A DNA stretch of 64,000 nucleotides from Liminaster sp964567855 (GCA_964567855.1 CAZMOE010000004.1:1-64000), one strand, 5' to 3'. Counted from the stretch's first letter, positions 46,555 to 56,152 are shown. Translations and numbers: made by a program. The notes: a model not told the origin generated them from the sequence alone.

Positions 46555-47100
46555 ATGCTCACAGAGGCCAAAATTACAAAAATCTTCTGTATTGCAAATG
46601 ATTTCTGCAAAGTTTTTGATGCCCAGATGGCAAAATATACCGTAAAAAGCTGTTCTATACGAAAATATCACCATGATTACATCCGTTTCCAAGGTCAAAG
46701 TAATGGACATAGTCATATTTGTTTCACAACTTGGGCTATCGGTTCCCGAAGCATTTCAGTACCGACTACGTATGCCGTCACCTGCGGCAGCTGTTCTCGC
46801 CAAGGAGGTGTCATACAACCGATTTGTAGAGTTACAGAGAGCCGTTATCATACATCTTGCCATCTTCATCAAGAAGGTTCTTTTGGAAGAGATGCACACG
46901 GCGACAACATTATCGACAGCACATGCAGAGGTAGGTGTGCAAGAATCAAAGAATCCATATTCGCAAAACCTACAAGAGCATTCCAGGAGAGGGAAATACT
47001 CAATAGAATAGTTCTTCGGCTTCAAACGGCACCTAATATGCTAATGAGAAAGGAGATCTACAGAACTACAAGATAAATTCCAGAAATATAAATAACCGTA
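46555..47100 (+). pseudogene. Decayed IS982-family transposase
   Basis: The start MLTEAKITKIFCIANDFCKV then FDAQMAKY matches the N-terminus of IS982-family transposases. After about 46670 the homology continues in another frame with VSYNRFVELQ, IFIKKVLLEE and KNPYSQNLQEHSRRGKYS, then FFGFKRHLI and GDLQNYK in more shifted frames with stop codons. At least two frameshifts and a missing C-terminal catalytic region make it inactive. I did not identify terminal inverted repeats. It marks past insertion next to the pectate lyase and regulator genes. Confidence 0.8.
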
Positions 47101-47138
47101 ATCATTTCATTTTTATACTGATTTATAACCATGTATAC

Positions 47139-47146
47139 TATATTTG
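47139..47146 (+). promoter_or_regulatory. -7 element of the LuxR-type operon
   Basis: TATATTTG, 52 nt before the ATG at 47198. A second candidate, TAATTTTG, lies at 47182-47189. Neither has a clear TTTG about 20 nt upstream. Confidence 0.5.
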
Positions 47147-47197
47147 CAATATGGTATCTTATCTATTTACAGCATTATTCGTAATTTTGCACTTGTT

Positions 47198-47953
47198 ATG
47201 AGTAAAGTTAACAATAAACTTTCTGAGAAATACAGTCAGCAACAAGATGGCACATTCTTCGAACAAGAAGAGATGCGTATTGCTAATTATGCGAAAACGT
47301 ATGTCTCCTGCGAACATTCCCTTGTGGTAATGAGTAATTTGCGAACGAATAAAAGCCACGTCTTTGTCGGGCGCACAGGCGAGATACTTGGCATAGGCAA
47401 GGAAGGAGATTACCAATGTATCGATTCATGTTGGGAAGAAGAAATCTTTGCCAACATCCATCCCGATGACCGTACCATTCGTGACCTACAAGAACTGTCG
47501 TTCTTCAGCATGATGTCAACGCCGAACAACATTGCTGATGGTTTCCCGTGGTATATGGAAACCGTCATGCGCATGAAGACACCAGACGGAAAATATCGTA
47601 ATATAAGTCACCGCATCCAATATTTTCCAAGTGAGGGAAAGCGCAGTATAAGCTATGCACTATGCATATATAACTTCACTACCCAGAAGACATCTTTCGC
47701 GCGTATCGTAAATAAGGTGACTGGTGAAGAGCGCAGGCTTGAAATCAGCAGTTTCCGTCATCTTCTTACGGATAGAGAGAAGGAAGTTCTGCTACTTATC
47801 CGTCAAGGACTTGCCAGTAAAGAAATTGCTGACCAAATGGGCATCAGTAAACATACCGTTGACCGTCACCGTCAGAACGTGATAGAAAAGCTGCATGTAA
47901 ATAACACCGCTCAAGCTTGCCACAAGGCTAAGGAATTGGGATTAATAGAGTAA
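47198..47953 (+). CDS. LuxR/GerE-type transcriptional regulator with N-terminal sensor
   Basis: The 251-residue product has a PAS-like N-terminal sensor region (about 20-165; FVGRTGEILGIGKEGDYQ, HPDDRTIRDLQEL, DGKYRNISHRIQYFPS) and a C-terminal LuxR helix-turn-helix (about 190-250): LTDREKEVLLLIRQGLASKE, IADQMGISKHTVDRHRQNVI. The His-Pro-Asp-Asp of PAS folds is present. There is no receiver domain, so it probably senses a small molecule or redox state directly. Start Met 47198 (MSKVNNKLS) is chosen; the upstream 18 codons lie in the promoter. It heads a four-gene operon with surface-acylation genes and is its likely regulator. Confidence 0.85.
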   Translation: MSKVNNKLSEKYSQQQDGTFFEQEEMRIANYAKTYVSCEHSLVVMSNLRTNKSHVFVGRTGEILGIGKEGDYQCIDSCWEEEIFANIHPDDRTIRDLQELSFFSMMSTPNNIADGFPWYMETVMRMKTPDGKYRNISHRIQYFPSEGKRSISYALCIYNFTTQKTSFARIVNKVTGEERRLEISSFRHLLTDREKEVLLLIRQGLASKEIADQMGISKHTVDRHRQNVIEKLHVNNTAQACHKAKELGLIE

Positions 47954-47985
47954 CGATAACAATCACAATAAAAATACTACAAATT

Positions 47986-49128
47986 ATGGCTTACTTAGAA
48001 TCAAAGCCAAGGTATGAAGTCTTGGATGGGCTCAGAGGTGTGGCAGCTTTCTGTGTCGTTGGCTTCCATATGATGGAATGCTACTCTGCCGACATTACAA
48101 ACAATATCATGGCGCATGGTTATCTCGCTGTGGATTTCTTCTTTGCTCTTTCGGGTTACGTGCTTGGCTATGCTTATCAAGACCGTTTTGACCAAATGGG
48201 ATATAAAGGCTTTTTCAAGCGTCGTATTACCCGTTTGCATCCAATGCTCCTGATCGGCATACTCATGGGTATCATCTTCTTCTATTATTCAGGAAGCACA
48301 GAGGTGTTCCATGCCGTGGATTCTACGCCATGGTATTTCCTGATGCTTCAAGCATTTCTTACACTCCTTTGTATTCCTTTCCCTCAGTCGTGGGACATTC
48401 GTGGATGGGGCGAGCTATCAAGCATCAACGGTCCTGTATGGACATTGATTTACGAATACATCGCTAATATTCTCTATGCTTTTATCTTCCGTTTCCTGCC
48501 TACATGGGGATTGGCAATCCTTGCGTTGGGTGCTGCAGTTTGTTCTACCGACATTGCGCTGAATATGAACATCTTCGGCAACCTGACGGATAAAGACTAT
48601 TTCTATTATATTAACGGCGGATTTGTCCTTACCCCTGAGCACATCTATCTGGGTTTCACCCGTCTACTCTATCCGTTCCTCATCGGTCTTATCATGTCGC
48701 GTGTGGGTAAAATGATTAAATCCAATCACGGCTTCCTCATTACTTCACTCATCGTTTTCGGTATGTTTAATATGCCTAAGTTCGATGGCGGTGGCAATAT
48801 CATCGATGGTGCATACCAACTCGCGTGTGTGCTTATATTATTCCCCATCATCCTTGTCATTGGTGCAGGAAGCAAGGTGACAGGCAAGATGAGCACAAAG
48901 GTATGCAAGTTCCTTGGCGACATATCGTTCCCACTCTACATCACGCACTATCCCGTCCTCTATATGCACATGTCGTGGGCACAGCGCCATCTCGATTTGC
49001 CCGTCAGCACACATGTGTTCGTAGCCATCACTACCACCATCTTGGTTATCATGATTGCCTGGGCATCGCTGAAGTTATACGATATTCCTGTACGTGCATG
49101 GCTGAAGGAACATTGGCTAAAGAACTAA
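47986..49128 (+). CDS. Acyltransferase 3 family membrane protein (OafA/YrhL-like)
   Basis: The 380-residue product is a 10-helix acyltransferase 3 protein. The first helix reads VLDGLRGVAAFCVVGFHMME with the catalytic-type His, followed by YLAVDFFFALSGYVL and FFKRRITRLHPMLLIG, both family hallmarks. It transfers acyl groups, often acetyl, onto surface sugars or lipids. It lies 32 nt after the regulator and 20 nt before the DUF1349 lipoprotein gene. Confidence 0.9.
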   Translation: MAYLESKPRYEVLDGLRGVAAFCVVGFHMMECYSADITNNIMAHGYLAVDFFFALSGYVLGYAYQDRFDQMGYKGFFKRRITRLHPMLLIGILMGIIFFYYSGSTEVFHAVDSTPWYFLMLQAFLTLLCIPFPQSWDIRGWGELSSINGPVWTLIYEYIANILYAFIFRFLPTWGLAILALGAAVCSTDIALNMNIFGNLTDKDYFYYINGGFVLTPEHIYLGFTRLLYPFLIGLIMSRVGKMIKSNHGFLITSLIVFGMFNMPKFDGGGNIIDGAYQLACVLILFPIILVIGAGSKVTGKMSTKVCKFLGDISFPLYITHYPVLYMHMSWAQRHLDLPVSTHVFVAITTTILVIMIAWASLKLYDIPVRAWLKEHWLKN

Positions 49129-49148
49129 TCCTCAGAATCACATGTAAA

Positions 49149-49883
49149 ATGAAAAAATGTATCTTACTTTTAATGATTATTGCAACAACTATGACATCAT
49201 GTCATCAAAAAACATCTACAAACGAGGCTGATAAGACAACGTCAGAAGTGGCAGACACATTGCTGAAGTCTTTCACAAAAGATAATCTCTACTGGACACG
49301 CGAGCCAAAGCTATATAGCATTACCGATTCGCTTATTACCATTGAGACGGAACCAAACACCGACCTCTGGCAACGTACCTATTACGGTTTCCAGAACGAT
49401 AATGCGCCTGTACTTCAGATGAAGACCTCACGCAAATTCTTCTCGTTTACAGTCAAAACGGAATTCAATAGTTCTGCACTATTCGACCAATGTGGTATTG
49501 CCGTTTATCTTGATAGTGAGAACTGGATGAAAGCAAGCATTGAGTTTGAAAACGATGAGTTCCAGCGTTTAGGCAGTGTCGTAACCAACAACGGCTATTC
49601 TGACTGGGCAACACATGACATTCCATCGTCAATCAAGCAGATGTGGTATCGTCTGAGCCGTCGCGAGAGTGACTTCTACGTTGAGACAAGTCTTGACGGC
49701 AAGGAGTTCAAGCAGATGCGAGTATTCCATTTATTCAAGGGTGACGGTGAAATCTCCTTTGGCATTTATGCAGCAAGTCCTGTCAATCATTCTTTTACAG
49801 CCAAGTTCTCTGAAATGGAGATGACCGTTTGTAAATGGAATGCGTGGTCGGCAGAAGATACTGGATTTGAACAGATAAAATAA
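49149..49883 (+). CDS. DUF1349-like lipoprotein
   Basis: The 244-residue product has a lipoprotein signal (MKKCILLLMIIATTMTSC) and a concanavalin-like DUF1349 domain (about 40-235): SFTVKTEFNSSALFDQCGIA, VYLDSENWMKASIEFEN, SVVTNNGYSDWATHDI and ISFGIYAASPVNHSFTAKFS. Such lectin-like folds bind or process carbohydrates. Its place between two acyltransferases suggests it acts on the same surface glycan. The true start is the Met at 49149, since it gives the signal peptide; the frame is open far upstream over the previous gene. Confidence 0.82.
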   Translation: MKKCILLLMIIATTMTSCHQKTSTNEADKTTSEVADTLLKSFTKDNLYWTREPKLYSITDSLITIETEPNTDLWQRTYYGFQNDNAPVLQMKTSRKFFSFTVKTEFNSSALFDQCGIAVYLDSENWMKASIEFENDEFQRLGSVVTNNGYSDWATHDIPSSIKQMWYRLSRRESDFYVETSLDGKEFKQMRVFHLFKGDGEISFGIYAASPVNHSFTAKFSEMEMTVCKWNAWSAEDTGFEQIK

Positions 49884-49891
49884 AAGTAAAA

Positions 49892-50497
49892 ATGACAGTA
49901 AAACAGAACAACGCCCTTACCGCATGGGAGAAAATGCAATGCGATATGATCTATGACGACTTTGATGAAGACCTCTTCAACCGCAGAGTCGATGCAAAGA
50001 AGATCTTCAACAAATTCAATCAAACAACTGACGAGCAGCCAGAAGAGCGCAAACAACTTCTGAAGCAACTATTCGGTAGCATTGGAGAGAACGTATATGT
50101 AGAGCCAACGTTCAAATGCGAGTTTGGCAAAAATATCTACATTGGCAATGATGTTTATATTAATTTCGATGCAGTGTTCCTCGACTGCTCACGCATAACC
50201 ATAGGTAACAATGTACTGATAGGCCCTAACGTTGGTATGTACAGTGCAAATCATAGTCTTGACCCAGAGGAGCGAGCACAAGGAGCACTCATTGGTGGTC
50301 GAATTACCATTGGTGACAAGGTATGGATAGCTGGTGATGTAAAAATTATGGCCGGTGTGAGCATTGGCGAAGGGGCTGTAATTGGATGCGGCAGCATTGT
50401 TACCCATGACATCCCTCCTCGTACCTTCGCTGCCGGAAATCCTTGTCGTGTTATCAAGCAGATAACGGATGCGGATAAGGTTGGATTCTCGAAATAA
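49892..50497 (+). CDS. Sugar O-acetyltransferase (maltose/galactoside acetyltransferase-like)
   Basis: The 201-residue product is a left-handed parallel beta-helix enzyme of the LacA/Maa/NodL family. It has an N-terminal helical cap (MQCDMIYDDFDEDLF), hexapeptide repeats (FGKNIYIGNDVYINFDAVFL), the catalytic-His motif YSANHSLDPEERAQGA, and the end IPPRTFAAGNPCRVIKQI. It uses acetyl-CoA to acetylate sugars in the cytoplasm. Last gene of the regulator operon, 8 nt after the lipoprotein gene, ending at a clear terminator. Confidence 0.92.
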   Translation: MTVKQNNALTAWEKMQCDMIYDDFDEDLFNRRVDAKKIFNKFNQTTDEQPEERKQLLKQLFGSIGENVYVEPTFKCEFGKNIYIGNDVYINFDAVFLDCSRITIGNNVLIGPNVGMYSANHSLDPEERAQGALIGGRITIGDKVWIAGDVKIMAGVSIGEGAVIGCGSIVTHDIPPRTFAAGNPCRVIKQITDADKVGFSK

Positions 50498-50539
50498 AAC
50501 GTAGCCCCCTTTAGTCATTACATAAAGAAAAACTAAAAG

Positions 50540-50582
50540 CTCTCCCTCTGTCGAATGACGACAGAGGGAGAGTTTTATATTC
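50540..50582 (+). terminator. Terminator of the LuxR-type/acyltransferase operon
   Basis: 14-bp perfect stem CTCTCCCTCTGTCG/CGACAGAGGGAGAG (50540-50553, 50559-50572), loop AATGA, followed by TTTTATATTC. Confidence 0.88.
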
Positions 50583-50697
50583 TTTAGTATTTTGTGAAGT
50601 CATACTTTTATATAAGTAACTATGAATCATCGTCAATAAAATAGTTTTCTTTGATTTATGCTTCAACACTATAAAAGTTACAGAAAATAGAGTAATA

Positions 50698-50847
50698 ATG
50701 AAAACACGGTACTTCGACAACTTCGCCGTAAACACACCGGGAGACATTGGCGGCATATTATTTCTATCTTCCCCAAAAAACAATATATTGTGGTTGAAAG
50801 AACCTGCAGTTAGGATCTATTCTGAATTAATCGAACTACATTATTAA
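50698..50847 (+). CDS. Possible 49-residue peptide, unrecognised
   Basis: A short frame from ATG 50698 (MKTRYFDNFAVNTPGDIGGI) to TAA 50847. I do not recognise it. It has no signal peptide or membrane helix. No promoter or ribosome site supports it; it may be a remnant. It lies in a 530-bp gap between the operon terminator and the next large gene. Confidence 0.2.
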   Translation: MKTRYFDNFAVNTPGDIGGILFLSSPKNNILWLKEPAVRIYSELIELHY

Positions 50848-50989
50848 AAAAGAAATCAGGAAAACAAATATTATTCCGTAAACCATTAAGTTGTCGTTGG
50901 TTAAAAATACAGAACTTCCGATAAACTTTGACCAACACAATTTCTTTCTATAAAATGTTTTTTATTAGATTTTTATTTGTACTTTTGCC

Positions 50990-50997
50990 CGCATTAA
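50990..50997 (+). promoter_or_regulatory. -7 element of the gene at 51032
   Basis: TACTTTTG, 34 nt before the ATG. The upstream sequence is T-rich but lacks a clear TTTG at the right distance. Confidence 0.55.
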
Positions 50998-51031
50998 TCG
51001 ATATGAATGAAATTTGTAATTTCTTGGACTT

Positions 51032-54000
51032 ATGAGAAGACTTTTTACTTTTTTGACAGCGATGGTGCTGATGACAAGCACCGCTGTCGCACAAATGCCC
51101 GACACGCCGGAGCGTTCTACAGCAATTGGGCTTGGAGGAAAGAATATCAAAACGGTCAATAGCATGCGTTTGCGTCAGCGGGATGGTGAAAGCCCCGTGA
51201 AGAAAGTATCTTTGTCTGCTGAGGAGCAGACAGTAAGCGTGCCTTTCACTCATACTCTCGGCAAGAACGAGAGTGGCACGAACACGGCGCTTTACTCTCT
51301 TGTGGACGCCAACAATGACGAAAAGACTTGGAAAATCGGTGGATTCACAGGATATTCTGTCTGCATGAAACCTACCGCCGACGATATCGACAAAATGGAC
51401 GACTGGCTGATGTCGCCCGGTATCATGCTTGAAGCCGGCAAAACATACACCATCTGCTTCGAGATGAGATGTATTCTCTCTTCTGGAAAAAAGGAGGTGC
51501 TGGACGTACATATCGGTACTGGCAAGGAAATTGCCGCAATGGGCGATACTCCGCTGTTCACGGCTACTGTTACAAGCAAGGATTTTGAAGTAAAGACGGG
51601 GACACTGACAATAGAGGCCGACGGGGTCTACTATATCGGTTTCCATGCCGTAAGCCAGAAAGAAGAATCGGGGAACCTCGGATTATGCAATTTCAGCATG
51701 ACGGCCGAATCGGCTGAGGTCGAAAAAATAGACCCTCCGGCAGCAGGTACAGTGGAGTATGAGATGTTCCCACAGGGAGAACTCAAGGCACACGTGAAAT
51801 ACACAGCCCCAACGAAAACTGTCAGCGGTGCGGATCTTACCAAGATAGACAAGGTTTTGATTGTGAACCGCTGGTATGAAAAGTTCGAGTATATGGATGT
51901 GATTCCCGGACAGGTGATCGAACTTGATGTTGACCTCTTCAGCGGAAAAACGAACAACCGCATACAGGCAACCGCATATCTACTCGACCCGCAAGGCGAG
52001 TATGTTGCGGGCGAGGAGGTACTCGTCACGGGCATTATGGCAGGATACGACTATCCTCTATCTCCGCAAAACGTAAAAGCAGTGGTGACTGCAGACCGCA
52101 AGACCGTGACACTGACATGGGACGCTGTAGGCGAAGTCGGCGAGGACGGCGGCTATGTACCTGCCGACAAGCTGAAGTATTATATCTTCGACGCTTTCGG
52201 CTCGTATTACGACCCAGCCATCGCAGAGACAGAAGAAACCTCATACGTATTTGACTATTCAGACCTAAAGGAGCAGGACTTTTTCGCATATCAGGTCACA
52301 GCGTCGTATGTAGACCCTGCCGGTAACGATATGTCGTCATTCGCTACAAACTCAAACATTGTTACCGCAGGTCCCGCCTTTGAGTTGCCGTTCAAGGAGA
52401 GTTTCCCGGACGCACGATTCCAGCATGTATGGGTTTACAACCCTGAGTCGAGCAGCAGTGTCATGGCCGGTACCGTAGAGGACAACTATCTGCAGACAAA
52501 TGCCGATGATCCGGATGCTGAACCTGAGTATATCAATTCCCAGGACAGCGACAACGGATTCTTCTATTTCCTGCCTGTGAACAAGGATGACATGCTCGGA
52601 ATGTGCTCACAGGCCGTAGCCCTGCCCCAGACTGTGAACCCGTTGGCCCTCGATTTTTATGCACAGGGCAAGGGTAGCGTAATAGATGTGATCGTAACTG
52701 CGTCGGGTGCGGAGCCGGTAGTTGAGCGTACAATCGACTTCAAGCAGGAACCGACTGACGGCTGGACCCTCTTCTCTACTGACATTTCCAAATATGCCGG
52801 ACAATGCATTGAGTTTGAAATACGTTTCCGCGCCATACACAATGATGATGATCATACATGGAGCGTGCCGTTCGATAATATCTGCATCCATGAGGTAGTG
52901 GCCAACGATTTGGCTATTGGAAAGTTTGCGGTGCCGGCTATAATCGAGGCCGCAAAGGATATGAATATCATTGTCGAGGTGGTGAACCAGGGCACCACAA
53001 CGCCGGAAGGTGCTTCAGTCGAGCTTTACCGCGACGGAGAAAAGATCGGCGCAAAAACTATCGGGCAGTTCATCGACAATCGTATTGCGGTTGAGTTTAT
53101 AGATAATATCGGTCTTGATGCCGCAGATGAAATAGAATATAAAGCGATAGTTGTGAATGAGGGTGAGGAGCTCGCCGCTGACAACGAAGCTATGGCCACA
53201 GCGATAGTGAAGTTCCCAGTGCAGCCCACAGTGGTAGGTCTTGCAGGTACAAGCGAGAACAGCAATGTGACGCTTATATGGCAACCTGTTATTCTCGGCG
53301 ACCTTATGCCTCAGACCGTGACCGAGGACTTTGATAATCCTGAATATGAGATGTTCAACTATACAGGGGTGGGCGGTTTCAATTTCATTGATATGGACGG
53401 AGGAAAGAACTACACCTTCTTGAAAGATGAGAAGAATCCGTATAGAACAATACCTATGGCCTTCCAATTATGGGATCCGATACAAGCAGGAGTTCCTGAC
53501 TCGTATCTTCTCGATTGCCCGACGCATAGCGGTAATGCCATGCTCGTGGCATGGAGCACAAACGGACAGAATGCCAATCTCCTGATTTCGCCGGAACTAT
53601 CAGGCGAAGCCCAGACAATCACGTTCTATGCCAAAAGTTTCACAATAGCTTATCCTGAGTCATTCACTGTCTACGGCTCTAAAACGGGTAATGCGGTAGA
53701 GGATTTCAGCAAAGCCTATGTGACAGTAACAGGCCAGTTTGGAGACAATAACACTTTGCCAGAGGTATGGACAGAATATACGGTGACAGTTGAGGATGGA
53801 GTGAAGTATATAGCCCTCTTACATGACTCTTACGACTCATATGCCATGTTCCTTGACGACTTCACATATACTGCGGCTCCTCCGATGCCGGAAGATACCG
53901 AACTCGTAGGCTATAATGTGTACCGTGATGGTGTGAAGGTGAACGCAGAACCTGTGGTTGAGACAACATACGTGGACCGGCTTGAAAAAGAGCCCGGAGA

Positions 54001-54238
54001 ATACACGTTCAGTTATCGTGTAAGCGCTGTGTACAACAATGCAGAGTCGCGCCATTGTAAGGCCATTACCGTGCCTGTGCATATCATTGAGAATGCAATA
54101 TCCGATGTGGTTTCGGATAGTCCAATAGCTCCAACAAAGTATTTCTCCATTGACGGCAGGGCTGTGAACGCTCCAAAATCGGGTATATATATTCGCCGTC
54201 AGGGTACGAAGGTAAGCAAGGTTCACGTTATAAGATAA
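51032..54238 (+). CDS. Large secreted choice-of-anchor J / Fn3 protein
   Basis: The 1068-residue product has a signal peptide (MRRLFTFLTAMVLMTSTAVA), two or three choice-of-anchor J-like beta-sandwich domains (DDWLMSPGIMLEAGKTYTIC near residue 130, ALPQTVNPLALDFYAQGKGS near 530, NANLLISPELSGEAQTITFY near 850), fibronectin type III segments (NVKAVVTADRKTVTLTWDAV near 350; GTSENSNVTLIWQPV near 745) and a C-terminal sorting-like tail (YFSIDGRAVNAPKSGIYIRR). These proteins, common in Prevotella and relatives, bind glycans or host proteins at the surface; no enzyme site is visible. Monocistronic with a terminator at 54260-54295. Confidence 0.85.
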   Translation: MRRLFTFLTAMVLMTSTAVAQMPDTPERSTAIGLGGKNIKTVNSMRLRQRDGESPVKKVSLSAEEQTVSVPFTHTLGKNESGTNTALYSLVDANNDEKTWKIGGFTGYSVCMKPTADDIDKMDDWLMSPGIMLEAGKTYTICFEMRCILSSGKKEVLDVHIGTGKEIAAMGDTPLFTATVTSKDFEVKTGTLTIEADGVYYIGFHAVSQKEESGNLGLCNFSMTAESAEVEKIDPPAAGTVEYEMFPQGELKAHVKYTAPTKTVSGADLTKIDKVLIVNRWYEKFEYMDVIPGQVIELDVDLFSGKTNNRIQATAYLLDPQGEYVAGEEVLVTGIMAGYDYPLSPQNVKAVVTADRKTVTLTWDAVGEVGEDGGYVPADKLKYYIFDAFGSYYDPAIAETEETSYVFDYSDLKEQDFFAYQVTASYVDPAGNDMSSFATNSNIVTAGPAFELPFKESFPDARFQHVWVYNPESSSSVMAGTVEDNYLQTNADDPDAEPEYINSQDSDNGFFYFLPVNKDDMLGMCSQAVALPQTVNPLALDFYAQGKGSVIDVIVTASGAEPVVERTIDFKQEPTDGWTLFSTDISKYAGQCIEFEIRFRAIHNDDDHTWSVPFDNICIHEVVANDLAIGKFAVPAIIEAAKDMNIIVEVVNQGTTTPEGASVELYRDGEKIGAKTIGQFIDNRIAVEFIDNIGLDAADEIEYKAIVVNEGEELAADNEAMATAIVKFPVQPTVVGLAGTSENSNVTLIWQPVILGDLMPQTVTEDFDNPEYEMFNYTGVGGFNFIDMDGGKNYTFLKDEKNPYRTIPMAFQLWDPIQAGVPDSYLLDCPTHSGNAMLVAWSTNGQNANLLISPELSGEAQTITFYAKSFTIAYPESFTVYGSKTGNAVEDFSKAYVTVTGQFGDNNTLPEVWTEYTVTVEDGVKYIALLHDSYDSYAMFLDDFTYTAAPPMPEDTELVGYNVYRDGVKVNAEPVVETTYVDRLEKEPGEYTFSYRVSAVYNNAESRHCKAITVPVHIIENAISDVVSDSPIAPTKYFSIDGRAVNAPKSGIYIRRQGTKVSKVHVIR

Positions 54239-54259
54239 ACGTAAAGAACCGAATATATG

Positions 54260-54295
54260 AAAACACCCTTGTGGCAAAGCCGCAAGGGTGTTTTT
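54260..54295 (+). terminator. Terminator of the choice-of-anchor gene
   Basis: 11-bp stem AAACACCCTTG/CAAGGGTGTTT with an inner GGC-AAA-GCC hairpin, followed by TTTTT partly within the 3' arm (54261-54295). Confidence 0.85.
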
Positions 54296-54681
54296 GGTAT
54301 GACGGGTATGAGTCACAATCGTGGCACCATTCCACAAAGGACACCGTTACGAACATTTTCCGACTACCCGATTGGAAACAGATTTGGTATCCGAACAAAT
54401 GGAAACAGAAAAACAATCGTATGCGATATCCACTTCCAATATCATTTTTTATATAAAGAAGGACAGCCCAACGTCAATGCAATAATTGCACATTTCGTTC
54501 ATCCCTTTTCTCTGCAAATGCATGAATTAATCATATTCGCTATAAAAATACAAAACAATTCACTACAAACAAAAGAATTCATATTCGAATACCACATTCT
54601 GCTAAAAATCCGTATCTTCGTCGTCCGAACCCGATGGAATCCGGAAACAACATTCCATCATCAGGCACATCGACAGTCATT
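54296..54681. other. AT-rich intergenic region, no gene seen
   Basis: About 385 bases with no frame I can support. The only likely element is a weak -7 sequence TATCTTCG at 54611-54618, which could serve the MBOAT gene at 54682. Confidence 0.45.
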
Positions 54682-56127
54682 ATGCTTTTCAATTCTTTAG
54701 AATTCATCCTATTCCTGCCGATAGTCTTTCTGCTCTATTGGTTTGTCTTTAAAAGACTGCTTTGGCAAAACCTTTTTCTGGTGGCGGCAAGTTATGTCTT
54801 TTATGGCTGGTGGGATACACGATTTCTGACTCTGATCGCGCTGACTACGCTCCTCAGCTACGCAAGCGGGTTGCTTATCGCCCGATATGAGCACCGCAGG
54901 AGATGGCAACAAGCAATCTGTACAGCCAATATCATCTTGAATCTCTCCATCCTCGGCGTATTCAAATATTACAATTTCTTTGCCGAAAATCTGGCGGCAT
55001 TGCTCCGCTATTTCGGTTTCCAGCCCGACTGGGCGACACTCCACATCCTGCTACCAGTCGGCATCAGTTTCTATACGTTTCAGGCGCTGAGTTACAGCAT
55101 AGACGTCTATCTGCGAAAGATCGCCCCCTGCCGGGATATCGCCGCATTCTTCGCCTACATCAGCTTTTTCCCTCAATTAGTAGCCGGTCCTATTGAAAGG
55201 GCCACCCATCTGCTTCCCCAATTCTACCGCCATAGGACTTTCAACTACGCGGATGCTACAGACGGCTGCCGACAAATCCTGTGGGGCTTCTTCAAGAAAA
55301 TGGTTGTCGCCGACAATTGTGCAACGGTAGCCAATCTGATCTGGGAAAACTATTCTCACGAAAGCGGTTTTACTTTATTGATGGGCGGAATCTTCTTCTC
55401 TTTCCAGATATACGGCGACTTCTCCGGTTATTCCGACATCGCCATCGGGACGGCCCGTCTATTCGGCATCCGCTTAATGCGGAATTTCGATTTTCCCTAT
55501 TTCTCGCGCGACATTGCCGAATTCTGGCGCCGCTGGCACATCTCCCTCACCACATGGTTTCGCGATTATATCTACATTCCCTTGGGAGGCAGCCGTCACG
55601 GTCGTCGGAAAACGATACGCAACACCTTCGTCATCTTTCTGACCAGCGGACTCTGGCACGGTGCCAACTGGACATTCATCGTATGGGGTTTCTACCACGC
55701 CCTGCTCTTCCTGCCACTGATGCTGTCGGGCAAGAATCGCAAACATACCGGACCCACAGCCGAAGGACACCTCTTCCCTTCGGTCAAAGAATTCTGCCAG
55801 ATGATTTGGACGTTCTTCCTGGCCTTGGTCGGCTGGATCATTTTCCGTTCCGGAAACATCGGCCAGGCTTGGGACTATCTCAGCCGTCTATTCTCCCTTT
55901 CGCTCTTCGACCTCCGCAGTTTCCAATACAGCCGCCAACCCCTGCTTTATATTTTCATCCTCCTGCTGATCGAATGGGTGCAACGCGACAAAGCGCACGC
56001 ACTGCAACTACCGGCCAGTGAATCACCCGGCTGGAAAATCGCACGGTGGGGATGTTACTATCTGTTGCTACTGCTCATCCTGTTCCACGCAGGCAGTCAA
56101 CAGACCTTCATCTATTTCCAATTTTAA
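54682..56127 (+). CDS. MBOAT family O-acyltransferase (AlgI/DltB-like)
   Basis: The 481-residue product is a polytopic membrane protein of about 11 helices with AlgI/DltB hallmarks: SYVFYGWWDTRFL, LGVFKYYNFF, LPVGISFYTFQALSYSIDVY, FFPQLVAGPIERA, IYGDFSGYSDIAIG, the WRRWHISLTTWFRDYIYIPL core and the catalytic-His region TSGLWHGANWTFIVWG. It transfers acyl groups across the membrane to extracellular glycans, teichoic-type polymers or peptidoglycan. The start ATG at 54682 is preferred to 54634. The next gene encodes a likely SGNH partner. Confidence 0.9.
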   Translation: MLFNSLEFILFLPIVFLLYWFVFKRLLWQNLFLVAASYVFYGWWDTRFLTLIALTTLLSYASGLLIARYEHRRRWQQAICTANIILNLSILGVFKYYNFFAENLAALLRYFGFQPDWATLHILLPVGISFYTFQALSYSIDVYLRKIAPCRDIAAFFAYISFFPQLVAGPIERATHLLPQFYRHRTFNYADATDGCRQILWGFFKKMVVADNCATVANLIWENYSHESGFTLLMGGIFFSFQIYGDFSGYSDIAIGTARLFGIRLMRNFDFPYFSRDIAEFWRRWHISLTTWFRDYIYIPLGGSRHGRRKTIRNTFVIFLTSGLWHGANWTFIVWGFYHALLFLPLMLSGKNRKHTGPTAEGHLFPSVKEFCQMIWTFFLALVGWIIFRSGNIGQAWDYLSRLFSLSLFDLRSFQYSRQPLLYIFILLLIEWVQRDKAHALQLPASESPGWKIARWGCYYLLLLLILFHAGSQQTFIYFQF

Positions 56128-56152
56128 CCGCCATCGCGACCGTTCACGCCCT

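Noticed and set aside
54239..54700. 147-codon plus-strand frame upstream of the MBOAT gene
   Set aside because: It starts inside the preceding terminator and shows no family-like sequence; the MBOAT start at 54682 lies in a different frame.
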